Made by a program: the position numbers and the translations under genes. DNA of 46,228 nt from RUG11272 sp045226335 (GTDB taxonomy: Bacteria; Bacillota; Clostridia; Christensenellales; Aristaeellaceae): the NCBI GenBank assembly GCA_045226335.1, contig JBGVCH010000087.1:1-46228 (forward strand). The letters are read 5' to 3'. Positions within the stretch are counted from its first letter, which is position 1. Each line of letters starts with the position of its first letter. Positions 7,990 through 16,402 of the stretch are shown here, in pieces. The notes under the pieces are model-generated. The model worked only from the letters and a program-made list of their open reading frames with translations, was not told the origin of the DNA and did not search any database.

Positions 7990-9468
7990 ATGCTGTATCT
8001 CTCGAAGTCGAAATACTGCTCCGCCGTCCAGTGCCCAAAGCTGCTCTGGCTGTCTGCAAACCGGCCGGAAGCCTTTGATGCGGTCGCGGTCAACCAGGCG
8101 GCGCTGGACCGCGGGAACGCCGTGGGCGACCTGGCCATGGGGCTCTTCGGAGACTATACGGAGGTGCCCTTCGGCGACCTGTCGGACATGATCCGGGAGA
8201 CGGAGCGGCTGCTGACCGCCGGCACGCCCGTCATCACCGAGGCGTCCTTCTCCTTCAACGGCCTGTTCTGCAGCACGGACATCCTGCTGAACCATGGCGG
8301 CGGGCACGTCTCCCTCGTGGAGGTCAAGAGCGCCACCCACATTTCAGACATGAATGTCCACGACGCATCCTACCAGCTCTATGTGCTGACCGGCCTCGGC
8401 TTTGCCGTGCACAGGGTGAGCCTCTGCTGCCTGAACGCCTCCTATGTCCGCCAGGGGCCGCTTGAGCCGGACAAGCTGTTCACGCTGACGGACGTGACGG
8501 AGAAGGTGCGGGCGCTGCAGGGGGATGTCCGGGAGCGGATCACCTTCCTCACAGACTACATGGAAAAGACCGATGAGCCCGAAAAGCCCGTCGGCGAGCA
8601 GTGCTTCGCCCCCTACCCCTGCCCCTGCTTCGGCTGGTGCACCCGGGACCTCCCCAGGCCGAACATCTTTGACATCAGCGGCATCCAGACCCGGACGAAG
8701 CTGGCGATCTTCCGCAAGGGCATCGTGTCCTTTGAACAGATCGAGGCCGCGAAAGCCCTGAAACCGGACCGGCTGCTGGAGGTCTCTCAGGAGCTGCATG
8801 ATTGCCCGCCGGTGATCGACCGGGAGGCCATCCGGGGCTTTCTGGCTCAGCTGACATGGCCGCTGTATTTCCTGGACTTCGAGTCCTTCCAGCCCGCCGT
8901 GCCGCTGTACGACGGCTGCCGCCCCTACGAGCAGGTCGTCTTTCAGTACTCCCTGCACTTCCTGGAGCGGGAGGGCGGCGAGCTTCGGCACCGGGAATAC
9001 CTGGCCCGGCCCGGCGAGGACCCCCGCCGCGGCGTGGCGGAGCGGCTCTGCCGGGATATTCCCCCGGACGCCTGCGTCCTGGCCTACAACATGGCGTTTG
9101 AAAAGACCCGGATCAGGGCCCTGGCTGCCCTGTACCCGGATCTGGCGGATCACCTGACAGCCATTCACGACCACATCGCGGACCTGATGGTGCCTTTCCA
9201 GAAGAAGTATTACTACACCAGAGCCATGCACGGCTCCTACTCCATCAAGCACGTCCTCCCCGCCCTGTTCCCGGACGATCCGGCGCTGGACTACCACAGC
9301 CTGGAGGGCGTCCGCAACGGATCGGAGGCTTCCGCCGCCTTCGAGAACATGGAGAAGCTGCCGCCGGAGGAGCAGCTCATCTGCCGGGAGAACCTGCTCA
9401 GATACTGCGGGCTGGACACGCTGGCCATGGTGCGGGTCTGGGAGAAGCTGAGGGACGTGACGTCGTGA
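7990..9468 (+). CDS. DUF2779 protein: Cas4/RecB-like nuclease joined to an RNase H-like exonuclease
   Basis: The 492 residues start at ATG 7990 behind AAGGAGAAG. The N-terminal half is a PD-(D/E)XK nuclease of the Cas4/RecB kind: SKSKYCSAVQCPKLLW at the front, HVSLVEVKSAT as the E-x-K core, and a Cys cluster C-x5-C-x-C-x3-C (CFAPYPCPCFGWC, about residues 204-216) that with the N-terminal Cys could hold an iron-sulfur cluster. The C-terminal half carries DnaQ-like acidic motifs: YFLDFES, AYNMAFEKTRI and YCGLDTLAMVRVW. The family is known only as DUF2779 with predicted DNase activity; its biological job is not established. It stands alone between divergent and convergent genes, with no cas1, cas2 or CRISPR nearby. 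Its stop codon abuts the stop of the next gene. Confidence 0.8.
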   Translation: MLYLSKSKYCSAVQCPKLLWLSANRPEAFDAVAVNQAALDRGNAVGDLAMGLFGDYTEVPFGDLSDMIRETERLLTAGTPVITEASFSFNGLFCSTDILLNHGGGHVSLVEVKSATHISDMNVHDASYQLYVLTGLGFAVHRVSLCCLNASYVRQGPLEPDKLFTLTDVTEKVRALQGDVRERITFLTDYMEKTDEPEKPVGEQCFAPYPCPCFGWCTRDLPRPNIFDISGIQTRTKLAIFRKGIVSFEQIEAAKALKPDRLLEVSQELHDCPPVIDREAIRGFLAQLTWPLYFLDFESFQPAVPLYDGCRPYEQVVFQYSLHFLEREGGELRHREYLARPGEDPRRGVAERLCRDIPPDACVLAYNMAFEKTRIRALAALYPDLADHLTAIHDHIADLMVPFQKKYYYTRAMHGSYSIKHVLPALFPDDPALDYHSLEGVRNGSEASAAFENMEKLPPEEQLICRENLLRYCGLDTLAMVRVWEKLRDVTS

Positions 9469-10539
9469 TCACCGCGCCTCGTACCGATACCCGTCCGGAA
9501 TCCGGATGTACGCCCGGATGTGCCTGTCGACGGGGCGCTCAACGAGGCCGGATACGTTGTGGACATTCCCCTCCGCAGCGAGGATCGTATGCGCCCGTCT
9601 CTCAAGGACGATCCCCATGTGGTCGTGCTCCCCGTTCCCGCACACCCCGTCATAGATGACAAGGTCGCCCGCTTCCGGGACAAAGGCTTCCGAGCCCTTG
9701 TGATACCCGATCCGCGGATCGCCCAGCGCCCATTCCTCCCAGGCAATACACCCCGCCAGATGACAGGTCCTGCACTCATCGGGTCTGTACGGGAGCCCGA
9801 ATCCCGCCTCCGCACAGCAGTAGTACACGAACGCCGCGCACCACAGCCCCTCCGCCTCCCGGAGGCTCCACGTCGGGAACGGCCGCACGATGGGCGCAAG
9901 ATTGGACGCCATCCCGTCCACCTCCCCGTGAAACGGGATCAGGGCCTTCTCCCTGGCGATCCGGGCCAGGGACGCTCTCGTCGCCTTTTTTGCGCTCCTC
10001 CCGCTGTCCCGGTCCGGGCACAGCTTCCTGCCCATCTCGATCCGCACGTTGTGTTCCTCGGGGTCCCGGTTCGAGTAGGCATACCGGTCGAATCCGATGA
10101 TTTCAAAACCGTTCTTTTGGTAGAATGAGATGGCTTTGAAGTTGAAGTTCTGCGTCTCAAGCACCGCCATTCTGGCCCCGCTCCGGATTGCCTCCTCCAG
10201 CATGGCCGCCATCAGCCTCGTGCCGGTTCCCTTTCTCCGCTCGGCGCTGTCGAAGACACAGATGTTGGTGATCCTGTACCGGTTGTTCCATTTCTCCAGG
10301 AAGCCCTCCGCAAACCCGACCAGCCGATCGCCCTCAAAGGCGCCGTAGGCGGTCGGGTTTTCCAGCCAGTCCTCCAGCATGACATCGCGGATCGACATCC
10401 TGAGGGGCTCCCCGCTCATGACCCACCGCACGGCAAAGCCCTTCTCGTCGGGTTCCACGGACAGGTACCGGTCGGAGACGATCTCCGCCCGGTATTCCTG
10501 CCCCTTGTACGCTTCACGGTCCAACTCTTTGATGATCAT
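9469..10539 (-). CDS. Acetyltransferase (GNAT, streptothricin-acetyltransferase-like) fused to a CHAP-like amidase
   Basis: A 356-residue fusion. Residues 1-172 form a GNAT domain with the acetyl-CoA loop RRKGTGTRLM (101-110) and NFKAISFYQKNGFEIIGFDR. The tail YAYSNRDPEEHNVRIEMGRK resembles streptothricin acetyltransferases. Residues about 205-356 resemble CHAP/NlpC cysteine amidases: LWCAAFVYYC with Cys234, EAGDLVIYDG, and EHDHMGIV with His305/307. The start ATG 10539 lies behind GAGGG. The frame upstream to 10947 is an antisense shadow of the next gene. No signal peptide is visible, so the amidase-like half probably works inside the cell, which is unusual for CHAP. The real substrate of either half is unknown. 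It is the last gene of a minus-strand run. Confidence 0.8.
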   Translation of the reverse strand: MIIKELDREAYKGQEYRAEIVSDRYLSVEPDEKGFAVRWVMSGEPLRMSIRDVMLEDWLENPTAYGAFEGDRLVGFAEGFLEKWNNRYRITNICVFDSAERRKGTGTRLMAAMLEEAIRSGARMAVLETQNFNFKAISFYQKNGFEIIGFDRYAYSNRDPEEHNVRIEMGRKLCPDRDSGRSAKKATRASLARIAREKALIPFHGEVDGMASNLAPIVRPFPTWSLREAEGLWCAAFVYYCCAEAGFGLPYRPDECRTCHLAGCIAWEEWALGDPRIGYHKGSEAFVPEAGDLVIYDGVCGNGEHDHMGIVLERRAHTILAAEGNVHNVSGLVERPVDRHIRAYIRIPDGYRYEAR

Positions 10540-10583
10540 GCTGCCCTCACAAAGTAACAGTATCTGTCGCTTGACCCCGGCCG

Positions 10584-11351
10584 TCAGACGGACCGCAGTT
10601 CCCGCTCCAGCACGTCGGCATAGCGCTGCACCACCGGGCCCAGCCCTTTCAGCCACTGTTTCGTCTCTTCCCTGTCCTTGAAGGCCAATGGCTGTTTCCG
10701 GATCTCCACGGCCTTCCGCAGGGGCTCTTCGTCGGAGAAGAGATGCTCCTCCAGCGCCCAGACCCCCGCCCGGGTCTTGGCGATCACGTCGTTGTGCCGC
10801 AGGGTATAGACGCACCGGGCGATATCCAGCAGCCATCCGCAGGAATAGAGGCTTTCGTCGGTCTGTGCGGCGTATGTCCGGATGCACGCAAGGTGCTCCC
10901 GGACGCCCCGGACCAGTTCCGCCCGCTCCGGCGCCGGGAAGCTCCACGGCCTGTCGCCGTATACGATTCGGCTATACCGGGCGAGTTCAAGCGCGGAAAA
11001 AGGGTCCAGCGCATAGCGGTCCGTGATCCGCTGGCCGCTTGTCCCCCAGTAGATCAGCCTGCTGAAGGACCGGTCCCGGAATTCCGCCGAACCGGCGATG
11101 ATCCCCTCGAAAGCGCGGTCGTACGGATTGCCGGGCTCCTTCGCCAGCATGTCCTGCCGGAGCGTCAGCAGCGCCCCGGCCTGCCGTTCGGAGGGGGCTT
11201 CATCGGTCAGCGCGATGAAATCCAGATCGCTCCACCCAAGCCGGAAGTCGTCCAGCACGACGCTTCCGTACAGCCACACGCCGGACACCCGTCCCTCCAT
11301 GATCCGGACGATCTCGCCGGTCATTCTGCGAATCGCTTCATCCATGCCCAT
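10584..11351 (-). CDS. Nucleotidyltransferase resembling aminoglycoside 3''-adenylyltransferase (aadA type)
   Basis: Predicted cytoplasmic enzyme transferring AMP from ATP to a small molecule. The nucleotidyltransferase core is complete: G29-S30 in LYGSVVLDDF, then W40-S-D42-L-D44 holding the metal-binding Asp pair. The C-terminal part is helical, as in ANT(3'') (about residues 150-255). The 255 residues are close to the AadA length of 260. The first ATG (11351) or the third codon (11345) could be the start; a GGGGCGGAAAA stretch lies just upstream. It follows the PP2C gene by 48 bases and precedes the acetyltransferase-CHAP gene by 44, so the three are probably co-transcribed. Actual resistance is not shown by sequence; many chromosomal relatives have unknown substrates. 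Confidence 0.75.
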   Translation of the reverse strand: MGMDEAIRRMTGEIVRIMEGRVSGVWLYGSVVLDDFRLGWSDLDFIALTDEAPSERQAGALLTLRQDMLAKEPGNPYDRAFEGIIAGSAEFRDRSFSRLIYWGTSGQRITDRYALDPFSALELARYSRIVYGDRPWSFPAPERAELVRGVREHLACIRTYAAQTDESLYSCGWLLDIARCVYTLRHNDVIAKTRAGVWALEEHLFSDEEPLRKAVEIRKQPLAFKDREETKQWLKGLGPVVQRYADVLERELRSV

Positions 11352-11399
11352 TTTTCCGCCCCGTGATCCTGTCCCGTCCCGCGCTTGTGGCCGCTCATT

Positions 11400-12923
11400 T
11401 CAGTTTCCCAGATACCGGATGCAAAGCATCGTGATGTCGTCGGACTGCTCCGCGCCGGCCGTAAACGTCGCCAGGTCCCCGCTGACCAGATTGCAGACCG
11501 AGGCCACGGTGCCGTTTTTCGCGCCGGGCTCCGGGTATCGCTCCCCGAACGACAGGATCTTCTGCAGCCGCTCCTCGCCGTAGAGCTCCGCGGCGCCGTT
11601 CATGGCTTCGGTCACGCCGTCCGTGTACAGATACAGGATGTCGCCCCTCCGCATCTGCACGGTCTGCTCCCGGTAACGGACCCCGTCCAAGCCGGCCAGC
11701 ACCATGCCGGGCTTCAGCCGAACGTAGTCCGCTTTCCCGTCCCGGATCAGGACGGGCGGATTGTGGCCGGCGTTGGCCACGCGGACAAGCCCTGTCTTCA
11801 GGTCGAGATAGACGAGCCACGCGGTCACGAACATCTCCGCTTCGTTGCTCTCGCAGAGCTTTCGGTTGGTCTGGGTGAACACCTCGTCGGGGGTCAGCCC
11901 GCTTTCGGCCAGGCTTTTGATGACCGTCTTGGCCGTCATCATGAACATGGCGCCGGGAATGCTTTTGCCGGACACGTCCGCGATCACGAAGCCCAGGGTG
12001 CTGTCGCCCAGCATGAAGAAATCGTAGAAATCCCCGCCCACCACTTTGGCGGCGTTCATGCTGGCGAACAGCTCGAACGCCTCCTGCTCCGGGAACGGCG
12101 GGAACACCCGGGGCAGGGCGGAGGTCTGGATCTCCTTGGCGATGGTCAGGTCCGCCTCGATCCGCGCCTCCGCCTTCGCCATCTCCGCCACCTTTTCGTT
12201 GGCTTCCAGGGCCTCATTCGTCGCGTTGATGTTGACGATGATCACATAGAACGCCCAGATGAACAGGGACAGAATGATCACGGAGAAGATGTTGACATAC
12301 AGGTTTTCCGTGACGCCGTACCCGCGGAACGCCGCCATGATGGCAAACACATTGTAGAACAGGGTGAAAGCCGTCGGCGGGATGATGAACATCCGCATAT
12401 CCACCCTGCGCTGTTTGTCCGTCAGCCGGGAAAGCGCGATGATGACGAAGCGGTAGAGCAGATAACAGGCGGCCAGCAGCGCGAGGTTGATGGCGATGTC
12501 AAAGGCCAGGCTGTAAGCCGGCGCGTTTTCGATGGCGGATAGATCCGGCCGCATGGCCAGCGACCAGATCACGCTGAACATCAGGGAGACAAACGTCACA
12601 AAGGGCCGGTTGAACACGTCCAGCTTTTTCGCGATCAGGTGGGAGCAGAGGAAGATCAGCACCAGGTAGAGGACGGTGCTGAAGGTCATGCTGAGCATCA
12701 CATTGATCTCCTGCTGAAAAACCGCCATGATCAGCGTGCCGGTGAAGGTCGTCACGAGCCAGAGTAGGATCGGATTGGCCGCCAGCGTCACGAAAAACAG
12801 CTTTCCCAGGCCCTTCTCCTTCCGCCAGAAGCACCGCTTGACCGACAGAAAGTACAGGACGAAAAAGCAGACGATAAACAGAACGAGGACCAAGTCCGGA
12901 AGCAGCTTCACGATCCCATTCAT
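11400..12923 (-). CDS. Membrane-anchored PP2C/SpoIIE-type serine phosphatase
   Basis: Predicted to dephosphorylate a regulatory protein, typically an anti-sigma-factor antagonist, in response to a membrane signal. Residues 1-240 hold about seven hydrophobic helices, followed by a coiled linker (about 243-285, NATNEALEANEKVAEMAKAE). The C-terminal PP2C domain shows metal-site motifs VGGDFYDFF, VIADVSGKS, LYTDGVTEAMN and SDDITML. The start ATG 12923 is chosen because membrane helices begin directly after it; an open extension to 13016 overlaps the upstream gene. No anti-sigma kinase or STAS partner gene is adjacent, so the target is unknown. It lies 31 bases after the deoxyribonucleotidase gene, in the same orientation. 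Confidence 0.8.
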   Translation of the reverse strand: MNGIVKLLPDLVLVLFIVCFFVLYFLSVKRCFWRKEKGLGKLFFVTLAANPILLWLVTTFTGTLIMAVFQQEINVMLSMTFSTVLYLVLIFLCSHLIAKKLDVFNRPFVTFVSLMFSVIWSLAMRPDLSAIENAPAYSLAFDIAINLALLAACYLLYRFVIIALSRLTDKQRRVDMRMFIIPPTAFTLFYNVFAIMAAFRGYGVTENLYVNIFSVIILSLFIWAFYVIIVNINATNEALEANEKVAEMAKAEARIEADLTIAKEIQTSALPRVFPPFPEQEAFELFASMNAAKVVGGDFYDFFMLGDSTLGFVIADVSGKSIPGAMFMMTAKTVIKSLAESGLTPDEVFTQTNRKLCESNEAEMFVTAWLVYLDLKTGLVRVANAGHNPPVLIRDGKADYVRLKPGMVLAGLDGVRYREQTVQMRRGDILYLYTDGVTEAMNGAAELYGEERLQKILSFGERYPEPGAKNGTVASVCNLVSGDLATFTAGAEQSDDITMLCIRYLGN

Positions 12924-12954
12924 CCCACTCGCTCCGATCTCTTTTTTCGCGCCG

Positions 12955-13557
12955 TCAGCGGAGAGCAAGGTCTGACCGGATGCTCTCCCAGTCGCGGTAT
13001 CTGCGGTAGTTGCCATTGGGAAACACGGTGTCCCGGTTCCACGGCCTGTCGTAGACCATTACCCGAAGCGCCGGCAGATGATCGAAAAACCGAAAGGCCG
13101 AAGGCGAATCCTCGACGGCTGCGTCGAACTTCATTTTGCGGTAGTCTTCCGGCTTCAGGCTGAAGCCGCTGTCGTTGACGCGGTTTTCCCGGCCGTATTT
13201 GTCCAGGCAGTACAGAGGAACCTCCCGGAGTCCGTGCCGGTCGAGCCACAGACGGGACGCCTCGTAGGCGCTGAACGGGCGGCCGGTGATGATGGACACG
13301 TCATGGCCGCCGCAGATCAGTTCGCTGACGGCCGCCGAGGCCCCGGGAGTCTCCTCGTAGGACAGGAGGATCTCCGGCTCATGGCCTTTGACAAGCAGCT
13401 GCGCGTACTGTTCATCCGTCAGATCAAAGGCTTTCTGGAGGTTGAAGTACCGCATTTCCTCGTAGGGCACATGCTTGCCAAACAGATCAGAGACCAGACC
13501 GGCAAAGGCTCTCCCGGTCTCGCACAGGCAATCGTCAAAATCCACGTAGATCTTCAC
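12955..13557 (-). CDS. HAD-family 5'(3')-deoxyribonucleotidase-like hydrolase (NT5C)
   Basis: Predicted to remove phosphate from (deoxy)nucleoside monophosphates. Motif I is VDFDDCLCETG with Asp6 as nucleophile and Asp8 as general acid. Motif II is IITGRPF, the motif III Lys lies near YRKMKFD, and motif IV is AAVEDSPSAFRF. The 200 residues fit the NT5C family. A cap-like helical segment (about 35-75) sits between motifs I and II. It appears to be the first gene of the minus-strand run leading to the PP2C, nucleotidyltransferase and acetyltransferase genes. The substrate could instead be another small phosphate ester. Confidence 0.75.
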   Translation of the reverse strand: MKIYVDFDDCLCETGRAFAGLVSDLFGKHVPYEEMRYFNLQKAFDLTDEQYAQLLVKGHEPEILLSYEETPGASAAVSELICGGHDVSIITGRPFSAYEASRLWLDRHGLREVPLYCLDKYGRENRVNDSGFSLKPEDYRKMKFDAAVEDSPSAFRFFDHLPALRVMVYDRPWNRDTVFPNGNYRRYRDWESIRSDLALR

Positions 13558-13623
13558 CCGGATCCCCCATCCCCCAGCGCGTCGTTCCGGAAGCCGCCGG
13601 TTTCATTCACCAGTTGATCTTAG

Positions 13624-13869
13624 CCGAAAACCGGTCCGCTGTCAACAAAGGCGTTCACCGGCCAGCGCTTTGCGTGCTGCCTTTACGACCACGCCGCAGC
13701 CAGGATCGTCCTGTTCTGCCAGACACAGCTGGATCCCGAGCAGGTCAAGTCGCACCTGAGGAAACTGCTGTCCGGGTACATGGTCCCGGAAAAAGTGGTG
13801 GTCATGGATCGGCTGCCCGTCAACGCCAACGGCAAGATCGACAGGCTGCGGCTGAAAGAGACGATGTGA
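13624..13869 (+). pseudogene. C-terminal remnant of an AMP-binding adenylation enzyme
   Basis: The frame opens after TAG at 13621-13623, has no proper start codon or ribosome binding site, and ends at TGA 13867-13869. The roughly 81 residues match the C-terminal subdomain of amino-acid adenylation enzymes: YDHAAARIVLFCQ, then SGYMVPEKVVV and DRLPVNANGKIDRLRL, including the A10 motif with its catalytic Lys. All of the ATP-binding and substrate-binding N-terminal domain is missing. It lies alone between two minus-strand genes, so it is a leftover of a deleted gene. It does not match the C-terminus of the intact adenylation enzyme at 33855-35522, so it is not a simple duplicate of that gene. Confidence 0.75.
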
Positions 13870-13882
13870 CCTCCGGGGCCGG

Positions 13883-14197
13883 TTATTTCCTGCCTTTCTT
13901 CTCCGGCAGCTCCCGCCACATGCTGTCCACCAGGCGGCACAGGAACGTCCGGTCGTCCACCCGGTCCACCAGCAGCATCTCTTTCGCCCCTTCGTAGGGC
14001 TGTTCCCGCTCGGCGTCCGGCATCATCGCGAGCGCGGCCTTCACGGGCTTCACGAGGAGGCGGTCGTCGTAAATGCCGCCGACGATCCTTCCGCGGCAGT
14101 AGAGGATGTATTCGCCCATCATGGCGCGCCAGGTGATGCCGTCCACATCGGACAGCTGCTCCAGGATGAAATCCAGATATCCTTTGCTTGATGCCAT
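13883..14197 (-). CDS. TfoX N-terminal domain protein
   Basis: A 104-residue protein of the TfoX_N family: YLDFILEQLSDVDGITWRAMMGEY, YCRGRIVGGIYDDRLLVKPV, and the C-terminal GAKEMLLVDRVDDRTFLCRLV. Stand-alone TfoX_N proteins are common in Bacillota and have no settled role; the name comes from a competence regulator in Gammaproteobacteria, and that function should not be transferred. The start ATG 14197 is preferred over GTG 14206 because AAGGAG lies 8 bases before it. It follows the methyltransferase gene by 51 bases in the same direction. Confidence 0.75.
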   Translation of the reverse strand: MASSKGYLDFILEQLSDVDGITWRAMMGEYILYCRGRIVGGIYDDRLLVKPVKAALAMMPDAEREQPYEGAKEMLLVDRVDDRTFLCRLVDSMWRELPEKKGRK

Positions 14198-14248
14198 GCC
14201 GTTCACTCCTTCACGAATGATCCGCGTCCTCCGCCGGAGAGGGCCGCT

Positions 14249-15052
14249 TCAGGGCTTTCTCGCCAGCTGAAGATCGATGGTGTCGAAAACCGTGATCACG
14301 CCCCCGTGCAGGCCGATCACCTTCTCGATCTCGTCAAAGAACTTCTCCCGGACGCTTTCCTCCATCGCAATGTGATCGGAATAGGTCCCGATCAGCGCCC
14401 GGTATTCGCCGGCGGACAGGGTGCGCGTTCTGTGAAACAGCGCGTACTGGATGTCGGTGAAGCCGTATTTTTCCGCGATCTGCGCCTTCTCGGCCGCCTG
14501 CTCTTCCGAATACGCGGGATACCGGTCAGGCTGCTCTTTTTCTTTGTAGTAGGTGTAGTAATACGCCGCGTAAACCTCGTTGATGGCCTCGAAGAGATCG
14601 GGGTTGTCCCCGGCCCGGTACGGGTGATTGGCAAACCTGGCGAAAGCTCCGCCGGATTTCAGCAGCCGGAACACTTTGGCGTATCCGATCTCTTCCGGGA
14701 TCCAGTGAAAGGCCGACGCGGCGTATACCAGATCGTATGAATCCCCGGGAAGGCTGACCTGCTCGAACCGGCCCGTCGTCACGGAAAAGCCGGGAAAGGC
14801 GCCGAACTTCTCCCGGCACCCCCGGGCCAGCTGTTCCCCGTATTCCACCGCGGTCACCGCGCACCCGGTCATCAGCACGGGCAGGGTGGCCTGTCCTCCG
14901 CCGATGCCCACCTCGACGGCCCGGCTGCCGGGGCCGATGGGGCGGTAGGCAAACACCGCGCGGTACAGTTCGTCCGGATAGCCCGGGCGGATCTTTTCAT
15001 AGTCGGCCGCCACCGTGTCAAACGTCCATGCTTTTTCCTGATCCGCAGGCAT
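14249..15052 (-). CDS. Class I SAM-dependent methyltransferase
   Basis: A 267-residue cytoplasmic protein. The SAM-binding core is clear: motif I VEVGIGGGQATLPVL, the acidic residue at the end of beta-2 in VTAVEYGE, and VYAASAFHWIPEE as the motif IV/V region, followed by the usual LLKSGGAFA strand. The C-terminal third is a helical cap rich in Tyr (YAAYYYTYYKEKEQ), which may shape the substrate pocket. The acceptor cannot be told from sequence. The start ATG 15052 lies behind GGGAGGAAGCGGAG; the open frame upstream overlaps a terminator and is rejected. It likely forms a two-gene unit with the TfoX-N gene. Confidence 0.8.
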   Translation of the reverse strand: MPADQEKAWTFDTVAADYEKIRPGYPDELYRAVFAYRPIGPGSRAVEVGIGGGQATLPVLMTGCAVTAVEYGEQLARGCREKFGAFPGFSVTTGRFEQVSLPGDSYDLVYAASAFHWIPEEIGYAKVFRLLKSGGAFARFANHPYRAGDNPDLFEAINEVYAAYYYTYYKEKEQPDRYPAYSEEQAAEKAQIAEKYGFTDIQYALFHRTRTLSAGEYRALIGTYSDHIAMEESVREKFFDEIEKVIGLHGGVITVFDTIDLQLARKP

Positions 15053-15103
15053 CTCCGCTTCCTCCCGCGCTTGTGTCCGTCTTCCCTCCGGCCGTCCGGA
15101 GGC

Positions 15104-15135
15104 GCAAAAGCACCCCGCCCGTCGGGGCAAGGTGC
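15104..15135 (-). terminator. Intrinsic terminator of the capA operon
   Basis: On the minus strand an 11-bp stem (15135-15125 with 15120-15110, two G-T pairs) closes a 4-base loop and is followed by TTTT, immediately after the capA-like stop codon. Confidence 0.75.
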
Positions 15136-15138
15136 CAT

Positions 15139-16395
15139 TCAGGGGATCCGCTCCGTCAGCGGGGCGTCCCGCAGGTTCTTCCGGGTCCTCTCCCGGGCGT
15201 CCCGGAAGGCCTTCAGCTGGTCCGACGTCATGCCGTCCGGCGCGCTGCGGGCGGTGGAGACCACCCGGTAGGCGTTCTTGCCGTTGAAGTCGTACCGCCA
15301 GACAAAGGTGGGGGTGTAGGCGGCCTGGTCGATGTGGACCCCGCCGGCGTTATCCACCCGGACAGTCAGGTGCAGCAGCATCCCGGCCACGGGGCCGTCC
15401 TTGCGGCTGTCGCTGAGGAGACAGCCCACGCACCAGGCGCACAGGGCCTGATGGGGCGTCCCGTCCGGCAGGGTGCCGGAGAGCCACTCCGCGGTCTGCA
15501 CCCGGCGGGCGCCGTAGCCGATGATCACGTCCGCCCCGGCGTTCACCATCTGCGCGGCCACCTTGCGCTGGGCGGCGGTGGGGCTGGCGTTGCCCTCGCT
15601 GCCCCAGTGGACGCTGACGATCACCACCTCCGCGCCGGCGTTTCGGGCGGCGGTGATGGCCTCCGGCGCCTGTTCCGTCAGGGGGAACAGGCTGGTGCGG
15701 CCGTCCTTCTTGATCTTGCTCTTGCTGGTCTTGGAGGGGCTGGCGGTGAAGTGCATCAGGGCCACCCGGACGCCGTTCACCGTGCGGATCTGGGCGGCGG
15801 GGGCCGCGGCGTCCTCGCTGTCGAAGGCGCCGATGGTCTGCAGGCCCGCGGCGTGGGCGGCGGACAGGGTGGAGCTCACCCCGGCGGTGCCCTGCTCCCA
15901 GGCTCGCTTGAAGCCCAGGGTGACGGTGTTGAAGCCGCCCCGCTTCAGCATGCGCATCACGGCCTCCGGCGCGATGGGGTCCGTGAATCCCTTGGCGGTG
16001 GGCACCACCAGGTTCTCCAGGCTCACCAGGCTGATGTCCGCCTGGAGGTCCCGGGCCAGCAGGGAGAAGACCTCGTCATAGTCATAGGTCTTGCTGTCGG
16101 CGTAGTAGCCGGAATTGCGGACGTTCTTCTCCACGGCCACCGTGCCGCCCGCGGTGAGGGTGAAGCGCCGGTCTGACGGCGCCACCGGAGCCGGCACCGG
16201 GGTGGCGGCCGCGGCGGCGCGGACGGGGGCCCGGGTCACGCCCGGGGTGGCCGCCGCGGCGGCGGGGACTTCGCGGGTACGCTCAAAAGACCCCGGCCCG
16301 CCGGCAAAGGACACAATCACCGGGACCATCCCGATGAGGACCACGCCGGCCAGCACCAGGGCAATGACGGTGCCTGCGGTGACGCCGCGCCTCAT
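15139..16395 (-). CDS. CapA-family protein (poly-gamma-glutamate synthesis/metallophosphatase-like)
   Basis: A 418-residue protein with one N-terminal membrane helix (about 8-30) and a low-complexity Ala/Pro/Thr linker (about 42-75). The PGA_cap domain shows LTAGGTVAVEKN, SLVSLENLVVP, VVIVSVHWGSEGN and ADVIIGYGARRVQ. CapA proteins are metallophosphatase-like and take part in poly-gamma-glutamate capsule assembly, but many members stand apart from capB/capC, as here. Where typical members keep the metal-site Asp and His (GD and GHGAH), this protein has GGT and GYGAR, so catalytic activity is doubtful. It lies 7 bases after a 38-residue membrane protein gene and downstream of the CNNM gene, probably one operon acting at the cell envelope. 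Confidence 0.75.
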   Translation of the reverse strand: MRRGVTAGTVIALVLAGVVLIGMVPVIVSFAGGPGSFERTREVPAAAAATPGVTRAPVRAAAAATPVPAPVAPSDRRFTLTAGGTVAVEKNVRNSGYYADSKTYDYDEVFSLLARDLQADISLVSLENLVVPTAKGFTDPIAPEAVMRMLKRGGFNTVTLGFKRAWEQGTAGVSSTLSAAHAAGLQTIGAFDSEDAAAPAAQIRTVNGVRVALMHFTASPSKTSKSKIKKDGRTSLFPLTEQAPEAITAARNAGAEVVIVSVHWGSEGNASPTAAQRKVAAQMVNAGADVIIGYGARRVQTAEWLSGTLPDGTPHQALCAWCVGCLLSDSRKDGPVAGMLLHLTVRVDNAGGVHIDQAAYTPTFVWRYDFNGKNAYRVVSTARSAPDGMTSDQLKAFRDARERTRKNLRDAPLTERIP

Positions 16396-16402
16396 GGCCG
16401 CC

